From NCBI GenBank assembly GCA_030378005.1, contig JAUCGF010000116.1, positions 1 to 47,283 on the forward strand: a DNA stretch of 47,283 bases. The letters are read 5' to 3'. The position numbers and the translations under genes are program-made. Positions within the stretch are counted from its first letter, which is position 1. Every line of letters starts with the position of its first letter. Positions 8,400-17,626 of this stretch are shown here, piece after piece. The notes beneath the pieces were generated by a model. That model was not told the DNA's origin and did no database searches. It worked only from the letters and a program-made list of their open reading frames with translations. Origin of the DNA: Desulfococcaceae bacterium HSG9. GTDB lineage: Bacteria; Desulfobacterota; Desulfobacteria; Desulfobacterales; JAUCGF01.

Positions 8400-10952
8400 A
8401 TGCTCTGTTCCAAAAAGAAATTTTGCGTAGGTGTCCAAGGCTTATATTTTACTCTGATTATAGTGCTGTTCTATGGGAATGCTTATGGGATAGGTAATGA
8501 AACAAAATTCAATCAACTTCCTATGGGTCGTGGTAAAAGTATTTTTGATCAGAATGATATTAACAAATTTTGGTTTCGCAATAAAGGTGAGCATGGCAAT
8601 ATGAGTCATGTTATGGTAGATTCCATGCCATTTACCAGCGCAATTGAAATTAAAACAAACTCTGCCCCTCCCTATAGCGATTATCTACGTTTAAGCTTAG
8701 ATACGCCAGGTAAGCTAAAACAAAATGATCTTATTTTAGTTTCGTTTTATGCACGCACTACCAAACCTAATAAGAATGGTGTTGGGCTTATCGGATTCAA
8801 TTTACAGAGATCGAGCAAGCCATGGACTGTTCATATTAATTGGCCTTTGGAAATTGGAATGCGGTGGAAGCGGTACTATATTCCGTTTTCCGTATCAGTA
8901 AGACGCGGTGTTGGTACGGAAATTATTCCACAGATTCCGCCAGGAGGAGATAAGTTAACCTTCGCGGCGGGTGAAGTCCGATTCGGATTTAAATTTGGCT
9001 ACCAACCTCAAGTGATTCAATTAGCCGGTTTAAAGGGCATTAACTTTGGCCAATCCTTGTCCGGTGAAAAACTGCCTTACACTCAAATCAAAAAAACATC
9101 CGATGCGATCATTTTATCCAAAGAGTTGTCCGATCGGAAATCCCAAAAAAAATCATGGATTCCATCAATTCTGAAAAGTGCAAAAGGAAGGAAAAAATAC
9201 CTTCATGATTTCAGTTATGCCGGCTATCATTTTGGTGACGATTCACCACCTATCCATAATACCGGATGGAAACGGATCAATGTTACTGAATACGGTGCCA
9301 TCGCTGATGACAAAATAGACGATACTTACGCTATTCGTAAAGCTATCAAACAAGCAGATAGCATAAAGGGACCTGTCGTCATTGAATTTCCCAAGGGAAT
9401 ATTCAACATCAAAGAAATTTTAATTTTAAAACGCAATAACCTAATTATGCGTGGTACTGGAAGCGGCGTTAACGGAACCGTTTTGAAAATTATGCGTCCA
9501 ATGAAAGAAATGTCAGAACCGAAGCTTATTTCAGAACTGAAACAAGAAATCAGGGAAAATGATATGAGAACGGATGAAGGCGATTTCTATTCACCGTTTT
9601 CATGGACGGGGGGTGTCATCTGGATTGATGCCCCAACAGAAATACTGGCCGAGCCATTAACAGAAATTGCCAGTGTCACTCAAAGAGGCGACCACACTGT
9701 CACTGTTCAATCAGCGCTTTTTTTATACGTAGGCCAGGTAGTTCAGGTTCGATGGTATGATTTAGGCGGCGGTACTCCCATTATTCCACATATTTTTAAC
9801 TCTGAGATAAACAGTTTGCCGAATGGGTTTAAAAATAAATGGCCATCCGCACCGCAAGTCAGGCAAAACTTAACAATTCAGGCCATTAAAGGTCGCAAGG
9901 TGACTTTTAAGGAACCAATCAATCATGACATTCGAAATGAATGGAAACCCCAGATTAGAAAAGCAGGTTTTGTTAGTGAGGTGGGATTTGACGGTTTTAC
10001 AATCGAATTTCCCTCATCCGTTTATGCGGGGCGTCATCGTGAGGAGGGCTATAACGCAATATACATTAACAAAGCGTTGCACTCATGGGTGCGTAATGTG
10101 AAAATCGTGAACTGTGATTCTGGTATAATTGTCGATAACAGTAAAAATATTACGGTTAAATCCGTTAAAATCATTGGCCGTGGCGGACATTATTCACTTA
10201 TGGCGAGAAACACTGATCAGGTGCTTTTTCGAGATTTTGAAATATCAACCGATACTATCCTTTATCCAAGTTTGAATAAAAATTGCCGCACGACGGTTTT
10301 TACTCATGGAAAGGTTGATGGCGCCCAACTTGATCAGAATAATGGTATGAACCACCTTAATCTATGGGATAATATCGAAATTAGCGGTGTTTTAGGAAAT
10401 CTTTGGGGGAATGGTGGCAGCATATCGAATAAACCGGCTCATGCTGCGTTCAATGTCAGTTGGAATTTACGTTTTAACCCTCGGCAAAATATGCCAATAC
10501 GTGTTAATGATGTTACTAATGGCCCATCAACCTATTTCATCGGACTCACCAGTAAGGCTCCTTTAATGTTCAAGTATGGCCCTAATGCCTACATCGAAGG
10601 TCTCAATCAACCCAATATAGCGATACCGTCGCTTTATGAGTATCAATTAAAAAATCGTATTGGTAATATTGGGCCAAAGATAACACCAATGGCAAAAATG
10701 AATCCCAAAGGTAATAACCCGTTAGAAGTTTATTTCTTTTGTCATAGCGGGGACTCTCTGAAATCAAAGGCCATATCTTATCAATGGAAATTAGGAACCG
10801 AAACTCAACCGAATGGCGCTTTAATCAGTTCTGAAAAATCGTTTTACTGTAAATTTGTTCCTACCAAAGTGTATTATATCTGGTTGCGAGCTAAAGACGA
10901 TATGAACTGGGGCGGTTGGGAAAAAATAAAAATTTTTTTTGAAGAAAAATAA
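8400..10952 (+). CDS. Secreted right-handed beta-helix protein (pectate-lyase-3-like), copy 1
   Basis: About 850 residues. A signal peptide (basic MLCSKKK, then a hydrophobic stretch) is followed by a jelly-roll-like N-terminal region (about 40-230, with the pattern LRLSLDTP and SFYARTT). Next comes a parallel beta-helix beginning near residue 290 with N-V-T-E-Y-G-A, D-D and K-A-I, the usual entry to Pectate_lyase_3 domains, and a C-terminal PKD-like module (Q-W-K-L-G, WLRAKDDMNWGGWE). It probably binds, cleaves or epimerises a uronate-rich or related polysaccharide outside the cytoplasm; the substrate is unknown. I place the start at the second ATG because GAGGG (8389-8393) is 6 bases from it but touches the first ATG at 8394. 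It is the tandem paralogue of 11339-13942. Confidence 0.8.
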   Translation: MLCSKKKFCVGVQGLYFTLIIVLFYGNAYGIGNETKFNQLPMGRGKSIFDQNDINKFWFRNKGEHGNMSHVMVDSMPFTSAIEIKTNSAPPYSDYLRLSLDTPGKLKQNDLILVSFYARTTKPNKNGVGLIGFNLQRSSKPWTVHINWPLEIGMRWKRYYIPFSVSVRRGVGTEIIPQIPPGGDKLTFAAGEVRFGFKFGYQPQVIQLAGLKGINFGQSLSGEKLPYTQIKKTSDAIILSKELSDRKSQKKSWIPSILKSAKGRKKYLHDFSYAGYHFGDDSPPIHNTGWKRINVTEYGAIADDKIDDTYAIRKAIKQADSIKGPVVIEFPKGIFNIKEILILKRNNLIMRGTGSGVNGTVLKIMRPMKEMSEPKLISELKQEIRENDMRTDEGDFYSPFSWTGGVIWIDAPTEILAEPLTEIASVTQRGDHTVTVQSALFLYVGQVVQVRWYDLGGGTPIIPHIFNSEINSLPNGFKNKWPSAPQVRQNLTIQAIKGRKVTFKEPINHDIRNEWKPQIRKAGFVSEVGFDGFTIEFPSSVYAGRHREEGYNAIYINKALHSWVRNVKIVNCDSGIIVDNSKNITVKSVKIIGRGGHYSLMARNTDQVLFRDFEISTDTILYPSLNKNCRTTVFTHGKVDGAQLDQNNGMNHLNLWDNIEISGVLGNLWGNGGSISNKPAHAAFNVSWNLRFNPRQNMPIRVNDVTNGPSTYFIGLTSKAPLMFKYGPNAYIEGLNQPNIAIPSLYEYQLKNRIGNIGPKITPMAKMNPKGNNPLEVYFFCHSGDSLKSKAISYQWKLGTETQPNGALISSEKSFYCKFVPTKVYYIWLRAKDDMNWGGWEKIKIFFEEK

Positions 10953-10977
10953 TTGTAAATCCTTTTCTGTTTGCTTA

Positions 10978-10993
10978 TGGCATGAAAATTGCA
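10978..10993 (+). promoter_or_regulatory. Sigma-54 (-24/-12) promoter-like site
   Basis: TGGCATGAAAATTGCA matches the sigma-54 consensus TGGCAC-N5-TTGC with exact spacing. It lies 82 bases upstream of a strongly translated-looking ATG at 11060 and about 345 bases upstream of the second beta-helix gene. If active, transcription would start near 11005 and would need an enhancer-binding activator. Experimental activity is unknown. Confidence 0.6.
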
Positions 10994-11059
10994 TCCATCA
11001 AACTACTGTGGTGATTTTGCTAATACCTTATAAATTATTAACGATATTTAGGAGGCAAA

Positions 11060-11217
11060 ATGAATTGTAAATTTTTGATTAAAAAGGAAAATCTATAGAC
11101 TCCTCTTTTGGCATGTTTACCGATAATCAATTATTTGATCCCGCTATGCTAGTACAATTAAACCTGAGCGGAGAAGCATTTTTAATCCGCACAAATCCTT
11201 CTTTTCAGATCACTTAA
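11060..11217 (+). pseudogene. Frameshifted remnant of a small ORF with strong ribosome binding site
   Basis: AGGAGG (11050-11055) precedes an ATG that opens only 12 codons (MNCKFLIKKENL, stop TAG 11096-11098). An overlapping frame continues from 11083 to TAA 11215-11217 and reads like protein (FGMFTDNQLFDPAM, then LNLSGEAFLIR). Joined by one shift they would give a protein of about 52 residues. I do not recognise the family. The rest of the 386-base gap 10953-11338 holds the sigma-54 site upstream and plain AT-rich DNA downstream. Confidence 0.35.
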
Positions 11218-11338
11218 CCTTTATATTCTTTTTAACGACTATAAACATTAATGGAAATTCTGATTCTTAATCAGTAAACGATTGTATTCGGAACGACAGT
11301 AATATTTTCACTTTTCTTATCTTTTGGAGGCATTTGGC

Positions 11339-13942
11339 ATGATTTTTTTTTATAAAAAAAGTTTCAAAAAAATATTAATATATTTATCGTTGGGTTTCCT
11401 TTTTATGATTGTAAATGCAAATATCACTTTATCGGATGACAACGAGCAAAAATTTTCACAATTGCCGACAGATCAGGCTCAACTGATTTTCGACTGGCAG
11501 GATATAGATGATTTTTGGTTTAGAAACCAGGGAAGTCATGGCAAAAAATCTACGGTTCAGGTGAACGCAATGCCATTTGCCGAAGCACTTGAAATTCAAA
11601 CCATCTCTGAACCGTCCTATGACCACTATCTTCGTTTAAGTTTGGATACGCCGACATCTTTAAAGCAAGATGATATTATTTTGATCTCATTTTACGCACG
11701 CACCACTCAGCCTAATACAGATGGTGTAGGGTATATCGGAGTTAACTTACAGCGATCAAGCGACCCTTGGACTGCCCATATGGATTGGCCACTAGCCGTC
11801 GAAACTGAGTGGCAACGCTACTATGTCCCTTTTTCCGTACAGGTGAGGCGCGGATTTGGCGCTGAGATAATTCCGTCAATCCCTTCAGGAGGAGATTCTA
11901 AAACTTTTGCCGTAGGTGAGGTCCGTTTCGGATTGAAATTTGGTTATAAACCTCAGACAATCCAAATTGCGGATTTGAAGGGCGTCAATTACGGCTCTGA
12001 TTTGCCAGGTGAAAAATTACCTTACACAAGTATGAAAAATACAGCAGATGCGGTTATTTTATCGAAAGAATTATCTGATACGCATTCATCTTCATCATGG
12101 ACCCCGGTAATACTTGATAATGCCAAAACCGGAGCCAATTATCTTCCGGATTTCAGTTATGCCGGTTATCATTTCGGTGAAGATTCACCACCTGACAACG
12201 ATACCGGATGGCAAGTATTAAATGTTACGGATTTTGGCGCCGTTCCGAATGATGGCTCTGATGATACGGCATCTATCCGTAACGCCCTAACACAAGCAGA
12301 AAGTATTAACGGACCGGTTATATTGAAATTTCCCGCCGGGAAATTTGAAATTAATGAAATTCTGTTTGTGAAATGCAACAATTTAATCATGCGCGGGGCC
12401 GGGAGTAATGTAAACGGTACGATTCTGAAAGTCGAACATCCGATGGCACAGATGCAAAAACCGCCCCAAATCTTGGAGCAAGAACAAGAAATCAAACAGG
12501 ATAATATGAAAACCGATAAGGGGGACTATTATTCGCCTTTTTCATGGTTCGGGGGCGTTATTTGGATTGAACCGTCAGAACAAACACCCGCAGAAATTAT
12601 AACAAAAGTTTCCGGTACAAGTCAAAGAGGCAGCCACACCGCAACCGTGAATTCGACTGATAACCTGGAAGTTGGACAAGTTGTGCAAATTCGATGGTAT
12701 GATCAAGATGACGACAACTCGATTCTTCCTCATATCTTTAATTGTGAGGAATCAAATTTGCCTGAAGGGTTTGGAAAATCCCTTTCATATCCACCTCAAG
12801 TTCGGCAAATCGTAACGATAGAAAGCATTGATGGCAACTCCGTTACATTCAAAGAACCGATAAATCATGATATACGAACAGAGTGGAAACCCCAGATTCG
12901 CAGAGTCGGCTTTGTTAAGGAAGTGGGTTTAGAAGGTTTTAAAATCGAATTTCCTCAGTCGGTCTATGCCGGTCATCATAATGAGGAAGGATATAACGCA
13001 GTTTATATGTATCGTGCAATAAATTCATGGGTTCGCAATGTAGAAATCGTCAATAGTGATTCAGGCATAATCATAGACAATAGCAAAAATATAACTATAA
13101 AAAATGTGGTTATCAGAGGTCGAGGCGGACACTATTCTCTTATGGCGAGAGATTCCGATCAAGTGTTATTTCGTGACTTTGAAATAACCGCGGGTAGTTT
13201 GCACACACCCAGTTTTAACACTTATTGCCGTACAAGTGTTTACACCCATGGCAAAATCTCAGACGCTCAACTTGATCAGCACAATGGTATGAATCATCAA
13301 AATCTTTGGGATGATCTTGAACTCGACAGTTGGCTAGGGGGATTGTGGGTGCATGGGGGCAGTGCTTCGGATATCCCGACGCATGGCGCTTTTAACGTTG
13401 CATGGAATTTGCGTTTTAATCCGCAGCAAAACACACCGGCCCGTGCCAATGACATATTAGACGGACCGTCAGCCTATCTTGTTGGTCTTACCAGTAGCGC
13501 ACCGCTAATGTTCAGGTATGGGCCTAATGCCTATTTTGAAGGATTTAACAAACTTAATATAGCGATCCCTTCTTTATATGAATATCAGTTAAATCTTAGA
13601 ACCGGCAGCCAGGCGATTGCCGCCAAACCAGCGGCAACTACCAATCCCGATGGCGATAATGCCTTGGAGGTTTTATTCTTTAACCAATTACCTGATGCTC
13701 TAAACGCTCAAATAACGGCTTTTGAGTGGAATTTAGGAACGTCAACGAAACCGAACGGTGCGTTAATCAGCACAGAAAAGCAATTTAAACATATCTTTCC
13801 TGCTTCCGGTGTTTATCATGTCTGGTTGCGTGTTAAAAGCAATAATAATTGGAGTGATTGGGAAATGGTTAAGATCGCCCTTGAAGGTGTTATACAACCT
13901 CAAGCGCCTTCCGCACCTACAAATTTAAGAATAGAACAATAA
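11339..13942 (+). CDS. Secreted right-handed beta-helix protein (pectate-lyase-3-like), copy 2
   Basis: 867 residues, collinear with the upstream copy throughout and sharing most motifs: the LRLSLDTP jelly-roll region, the N-V-T-D-F-G-A beta-helix entry near residue 290, the block VYAGHHNEEGYNAVY, and a C-terminal PKD-like module. A signal peptide follows the basic MIFFYKKSFKK. The start is ATG 11339, 8 bases after GGAGG (11326-11330); a TTG further upstream gives no better context. The protein ends just after QAPSAPTNLRIEQ, which looks like the first strand of a fibronectin-III domain that is then cut off by the stop. It probably acts on the locus polysaccharide or an external glycan. The second copy may act on another substrate or be a dosage duplication; this cannot be decided here. 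Confidence 0.8.
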   Translation: MIFFYKKSFKKILIYLSLGFLFMIVNANITLSDDNEQKFSQLPTDQAQLIFDWQDIDDFWFRNQGSHGKKSTVQVNAMPFAEALEIQTISEPSYDHYLRLSLDTPTSLKQDDIILISFYARTTQPNTDGVGYIGVNLQRSSDPWTAHMDWPLAVETEWQRYYVPFSVQVRRGFGAEIIPSIPSGGDSKTFAVGEVRFGLKFGYKPQTIQIADLKGVNYGSDLPGEKLPYTSMKNTADAVILSKELSDTHSSSSWTPVILDNAKTGANYLPDFSYAGYHFGEDSPPDNDTGWQVLNVTDFGAVPNDGSDDTASIRNALTQAESINGPVILKFPAGKFEINEILFVKCNNLIMRGAGSNVNGTILKVEHPMAQMQKPPQILEQEQEIKQDNMKTDKGDYYSPFSWFGGVIWIEPSEQTPAEIITKVSGTSQRGSHTATVNSTDNLEVGQVVQIRWYDQDDDNSILPHIFNCEESNLPEGFGKSLSYPPQVRQIVTIESIDGNSVTFKEPINHDIRTEWKPQIRRVGFVKEVGLEGFKIEFPQSVYAGHHNEEGYNAVYMYRAINSWVRNVEIVNSDSGIIIDNSKNITIKNVVIRGRGGHYSLMARDSDQVLFRDFEITAGSLHTPSFNTYCRTSVYTHGKISDAQLDQHNGMNHQNLWDDLELDSWLGGLWVHGGSASDIPTHGAFNVAWNLRFNPQQNTPARANDILDGPSAYLVGLTSSAPLMFRYGPNAYFEGFNKLNIAIPSLYEYQLNLRTGSQAIAAKPAATTNPDGDNALEVLFFNQLPDALNAQITAFEWNLGTSTKPNGALISTEKQFKHIFPASGVYHVWLRVKSNNNWSDWEMVKIALEGVIQPQAPSAPTNLRIEQ

Positions 13943-14038
13943 TATTCGCACTTTCCTTAGTATAAAGTATGTAATTTGGGGTTTGAAGCAGCTTATAGGC
14001 TGATTTGTATAAAACGGTTTATCTATCTTATATTTCGT

Positions 14039-14058
14039 ATGGTTAGAAAACCATTTTT
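14039..14058 (+). terminator. Possible rho-independent terminator
   Basis: ATGGTT-AGAA-AACCAT followed by TTTT, a perfect 6-bp stem with a short U run, about 100 bases after the second beta-helix gene and before the convergent hydrolase gene. The stem is weak in GC, so activity is uncertain. Confidence 0.4.
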
Positions 14059-14210
14059 CGATTTACAAGCCTTCCCTCTCTCTGATGGCACAATTCCTTT
14101 CTCTGCCATCTGCTAAATTCTTGCTATAATCTCAAGTGGTTAAATCTAATGTGACAAAGTAGAAGTAAAATGGGATTCGGAAAGGCACCCATTATTTTAT
14201 AATACGCAAA

Positions 14211-15338
14211 TTACTCGGCGGACCGGGGGCTAATTGGAGAGTTGCCTGATTCCAATTCTTCTTGAATGGCATAATAGGCCGGTTTGGCTGCATAATCAGC
14301 ATCAAAAAGATAAGGATGCCATTCTCCATGCCATCCATCAGCATCATCAATATGCCAAATATTCATCCCTACCTTCCCTGCGGTGCGTTTTTCCAATAAA
14401 ACATTGGTAATAGCGCGGTAAGTGGCCGCTTGTTCTTCAAGCAACTCCTGTGAATTGCCATGTTTCAGCCATACGCTGGCTTCCGTAATGTGAAATTCAA
14501 GATTGTTGCTATGCGCCCAATCAATCAAGCTTCTCAGCTTGTTTAAATTATCGGTTGTCGCCCACCCGTTATCAATATGTGCATGCCAACCGATTCCATC
14601 CACTCTGAGTCCTTTATCCCTCAAATAGCTGATTGTTTCCTTAATCAATTCCCATGATTTGGGAAAACTAAAATCTCCGTGTTGGTTGTATATGAATTTT
14701 ATATCCGGTGCATATTGTTTGGCAATTTCAAATGCGATTTTTATGTATAGCGGAGTTGCATTTTTATCATTGTCCAGCCCAATTTTATACCATGGGCATT
14801 CCCAATCCAAGCCGGATTTGTTCTTATGCCAAGTACCCCTTTCGACAGTTTCATTAACAACATCCATATATTTGAAACCCGGTTTTCCATTGTAGCGTTC
14901 GCAAATGGCTTTAAGAAACTCTCGCAAATTGGCCTCCAGTTCCGCTGCGGTTCTTGCGTCATTCCGGGCCCATTTGGAACACTGCGGACCAATTGGGCAA
15001 TGCATTCTTAAAATTTGATTGTTGTCAGCAATGTGCTGAATCCATTTGTCTGCTTGAATCCAATTCCACTCTGTCGGATTCGGATTGATATATGTATGTT
15101 TAAAATCATTTTCCGGGGTTAGATAACTGAATTCGCGGTCCATAATCAGACCAATATCATTATCAAAATTCAATGCGCCTGTTGTGCCACCGATAATGAT
15201 ATTTTCATCGGGATACTTATTCTCGACAATGGTTCGTAATCTGTCACCAGATGGTTTGGGAGGTTCCGCATATAATTCTATGGAACATAGTAAACTGCAA
15301 AAAATTAAAACAAAAAAAAACAGGATATTCTTAATCAT
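14211..15338 (-). CDS. Glycoside hydrolase family 10 (endo-beta-1,4-xylanase-like), secreted
   Basis: The enzyme is predicted to hydrolyse beta-1,4 glycosidic bonds in xylan-like polymers with retention of configuration. The acid/base Glu lies in DVVNET (about residue 160) and the nucleophile Glu in FHITEAS (about residue 290); the substrate-binding HCPIGPQCSKW and GWHAHID blocks also match GH10. I chose Met at 15338 because GAGGAA lies 6 bases upstream and the protein then begins with a clean signal peptide (MIKNILFFFVLIF...LYA). A longer reading from 15371 overlaps the glycosyltransferase stop by 4 bases. It is the last gene of the minus-strand group of polymer genes, so a trimming or turnover role for the locus polymer is plausible, as is dietary xylan degradation. 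Confidence 0.85.
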   Translation of the reverse strand: MIKNILFFFVLIFCSLLCSIELYAEPPKPSGDRLRTIVENKYPDENIIIGGTTGALNFDNDIGLIMDREFSYLTPENDFKHTYINPNPTEWNWIQADKWIQHIADNNQILRMHCPIGPQCSKWARNDARTAAELEANLREFLKAICERYNGKPGFKYMDVVNETVERGTWHKNKSGLDWECPWYKIGLDNDKNATPLYIKIAFEIAKQYAPDIKFIYNQHGDFSFPKSWELIKETISYLRDKGLRVDGIGWHAHIDNGWATTDNLNKLRSLIDWAHSNNLEFHITEASVWLKHGNSQELLEEQAATYRAITNVLLEKRTAGKVGMNIWHIDDADGWHGEWHPYLFDADYAAKPAYYAIQEELESGNSPISPRSAE

Positions 15339-15367
15339 CTTAATTTCCTCATTTTTTCTCGAACCGC

Positions 15368-16591
15368 TCATTCTCCATTCATAAAATGGTTTGGTTCAAC
15401 ACATCTTCCATTTTTTCTGATAAGAAGTCTTCGATATTCATTTTCATATTGCCGTGCCATTCTATCAGCGGAGTATCGCTTCAGAATCGTCTTTCTTGCA
15501 TTTTTTGAAATTTTATCGCAAGCGACACGATCCTGCAAAAGCGCTAATATTGCATTTGTGATTGCATCAGGATTCTGCGGTTCAACCAGGACACCATTTT
15601 TCCTGTTATCAATAATAGTAGGGATACCGCCAACAGCGGACGCAATAACCGGAACTCCCGTTGACATCGCTTCCATCAGCGCCATAGGAGTTCCTTCTAT
15701 CAAAGATGGCATGACACATATATCCATCAAAGAATAAAATTGGGTAACATCGGTTTGATATCCTGCGAAAATAATGTTTTGTTCAATTTCTAACTTTTGG
15801 ACGAGTTCCCGTAGCTCATCTGTTAATTCGCCGTCACCGACAATTACAAAACGCACATTTTGTATTTTAGTCAAAACTTTATGAGCCGCTTCAAGGAAAT
15901 AGCGATGCCCTTTCTCAACACTTAATCGCCCGACACTGCCGACTACATACTCTGATTTTCCAATATTCAGTTCTTTTCGTAAGATAGCTGCTCTTTGTTT
16001 ATCTTTGACAAATTCCCTCACATTAATACCATTTAAAATTATCGACATTCGCTTTTCAGGTACGGCGACTTCACGCAATGCTTTTTTCACACCAGCTGAG
16101 ACGGGGATTATCCTGTCAATGAAACGAATATACACGGCATCAAGGTATTCAAATATGGTCGTGCTGAGTTTGTTGCGTATCCAATTGTGATGGGTCGTAA
16201 TCACGGGGATATGTAACATTTTTGACACAATTAAGCCGTACAGGCGACTTTTCATTTCATTGCAGTGTATAATATGAATGCCTTCATTTTTTATGATCGC
16301 ACACACACGCTTTAAAGCTTTAATGTCAACCCACTTACCGCAGTTGATAATGATGTTTCGTGCGCCCCGTTTAGCGGCGGCTTCAATCAAATCATCAGCA
16401 GGTGCCTTACTGTCTTGTAAAAGCACCATGTAAGGTGTGATTATCTGTGTATCGTAATGCTCAATAAGATTAACAAGTACGCGTTCAGCACCATATAGCC
16501 CTCTGCTACTAAGCAGGTGAAGGATTTTTATTTTTTGGGGAACAGTTTCGAATTGGTTTGCATATTTGCTATTATGAAACTGATTTGTCAT
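15368..16591 (-). CDS. GT4-family glycosyltransferase
   Basis: A cytoplasmic GT-B retaining glycosyltransferase that moves a sugar from a nucleotide donor to a growing lipid-linked glycan. The N-terminal Rossmann-like acceptor domain starts with KILHLLSSRGLYGAERVL, and the C-terminal donor domain has VGSVGRLSVEKGH and the E-x7-E region around PSLIEGTPMALMEAM. Length, 407 residues, is typical. It lies downstream of the SGNH-like gene with a gap of about 100 bases and overlaps the possible longer start of the GH10 gene. Donor and acceptor cannot be read from the sequence. Confidence 0.9.
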   Translation of the reverse strand: MTNQFHNSKYANQFETVPQKIKILHLLSSRGLYGAERVLVNLIEHYDTQIITPYMVLLQDSKAPADDLIEAAAKRGARNIIINCGKWVDIKALKRVCAIIKNEGIHIIHCNEMKSRLYGLIVSKMLHIPVITTHHNWIRNKLSTTIFEYLDAVYIRFIDRIIPVSAGVKKALREVAVPEKRMSIILNGINVREFVKDKQRAAILRKELNIGKSEYVVGSVGRLSVEKGHRYFLEAAHKVLTKIQNVRFVIVGDGELTDELRELVQKLEIEQNIIFAGYQTDVTQFYSLMDICVMPSLIEGTPMALMEAMSTGVPVIASAVGGIPTIIDNRKNGVLVEPQNPDAITNAILALLQDRVACDKISKNARKTILKRYSADRMARQYENEYRRLLIRKNGRCVEPNHFMNGE

Positions 16592-16690
16592 AGTTTAAGT
16601 ACCTATTATTAATCGAATATTCTGTCAGAACCGGTTTCTTGAACAACGTCTTAAATCTAACCCGTCTTAGATGGTCGGAGTGGTTCTTGG

Positions 16691-17614
16691 CTAGTCAGAA
16701 TTATAATCTGATGGATGCGATTCGGATAAAAAGTTATGTTCTTTTAAATATTCCGAATATAGTTTAGCACCCTCATAGTTAAGGTGTACTAAATCAAAAA
16801 AGCCGTATTCAGGAATATCCATGTTTGCATGATTGATAATTGTTGCTTTTGATAATTTTTGTTGTGCTAATAAATAGTAGTATTTTGTATATTCTTTTTG
16901 TTCTTCCTTGAGCATTGGATGTATAGGAACATTTAATAAAATTAAATTAACATTTTTAGCCATGACCAAGCTGTATATTTTCAACAAATACTCTTCTTGG
17001 TATTTTGAGTATTCAACTTTTTCAATCTTTTTGCAAGCAATATGGCGATTTTTTGATTCTTGTAGCTTATCTGCCTCCATAGAGTCATCAAATCCGCCCC
17101 AGCTATCCAGACTATGGCTTGATAATAAATATTTAATTATATGCTTAATCCCTTGGAGGGTTGTTCGATGAATGTTAATTAACACCTCGTAAGGATTAGA
17201 TATGTATAAAAAATAAAAGTCACTAAAGTCAAACAAAAATAGATGCTGTGGCATCTTAAATTTAAGCATTGTTGCTTTACCAACCCATTCATCTCTATAT
17301 TTTTTTATATCTAAATAAGAATAACCAATGACTACTGTGTCAATTTGCGGATTATGCTCTAATATTTTTCTAATCTTCAAATATGTGTAAAAATAGCCTG
17401 AACCGTTGTCGGAAAAATTGAATGTATTAGTAAGAATATCATCATTTATGGCAGATGCAACTTGAGAGGTACCGATCACCAGTACTGTTTTGTCAGACGG
17501 AATATTAAAGCTAATGATATTTTTTTCTAATACAATTGTTCCAACAAGTAAAAGTATATTGCCTATTATAAAAATTCCGTTAAACTTCAATATATCATTT
17601 ATTAACTTTTTCAT
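16691..17614 (-). CDS. SGNH/AlgX-like membrane-anchored protein, partner of the MBOAT acylase
   Basis: 307 residues with one N-terminal membrane anchor (about 12-35) and an extracytoplasmic domain. The block VLVIGTSQVASAI (Ser near residue 50) and the C-terminal DLVHLN (near residue 278) have the shape of the SGNH-hydrolase nucleophile and Asp-x-x-His blocks, with GTS in place of GDS. It follows the MBOAT gene by 12 bases. In alginate and similar systems an MBOAT protein passes acetyl groups across the membrane to an SGNH-fold partner that decorates the polymer; this pair fits that arrangement. The gene is visibly AT-rich. The family is assigned from weak motifs and context. Confidence 0.6.
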   Translation of the reverse strand: MKKLINDILKFNGIFIIGNILLLVGTIVLEKNIISFNIPSDKTVLVIGTSQVASAINDDILTNTFNFSDNGSGYFYTYLKIRKILEHNPQIDTVVIGYSYLDIKKYRDEWVGKATMLKFKMPQHLFLFDFSDFYFLYISNPYEVLINIHRTTLQGIKHIIKYLLSSHSLDSWGGFDDSMEADKLQESKNRHIACKKIEKVEYSKYQEEYLLKIYSLVMAKNVNLILLNVPIHPMLKEEQKEYTKYYYLLAQQKLSKATIINHANMDIPEYGFFDLVHLNYEGAKLYSEYLKEHNFLSESHPSDYNSD

Positions 17615-17626
17615 TTTACTGCCAGC

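Noticed and set aside
14100..14140. Sigma-54 or sigma-70 promoter around TGGCAC and TATAAT
   Set aside because: The -12 element is missing for sigma-54 and the -35 is poor for sigma-70; there is no downstream plus-strand gene.
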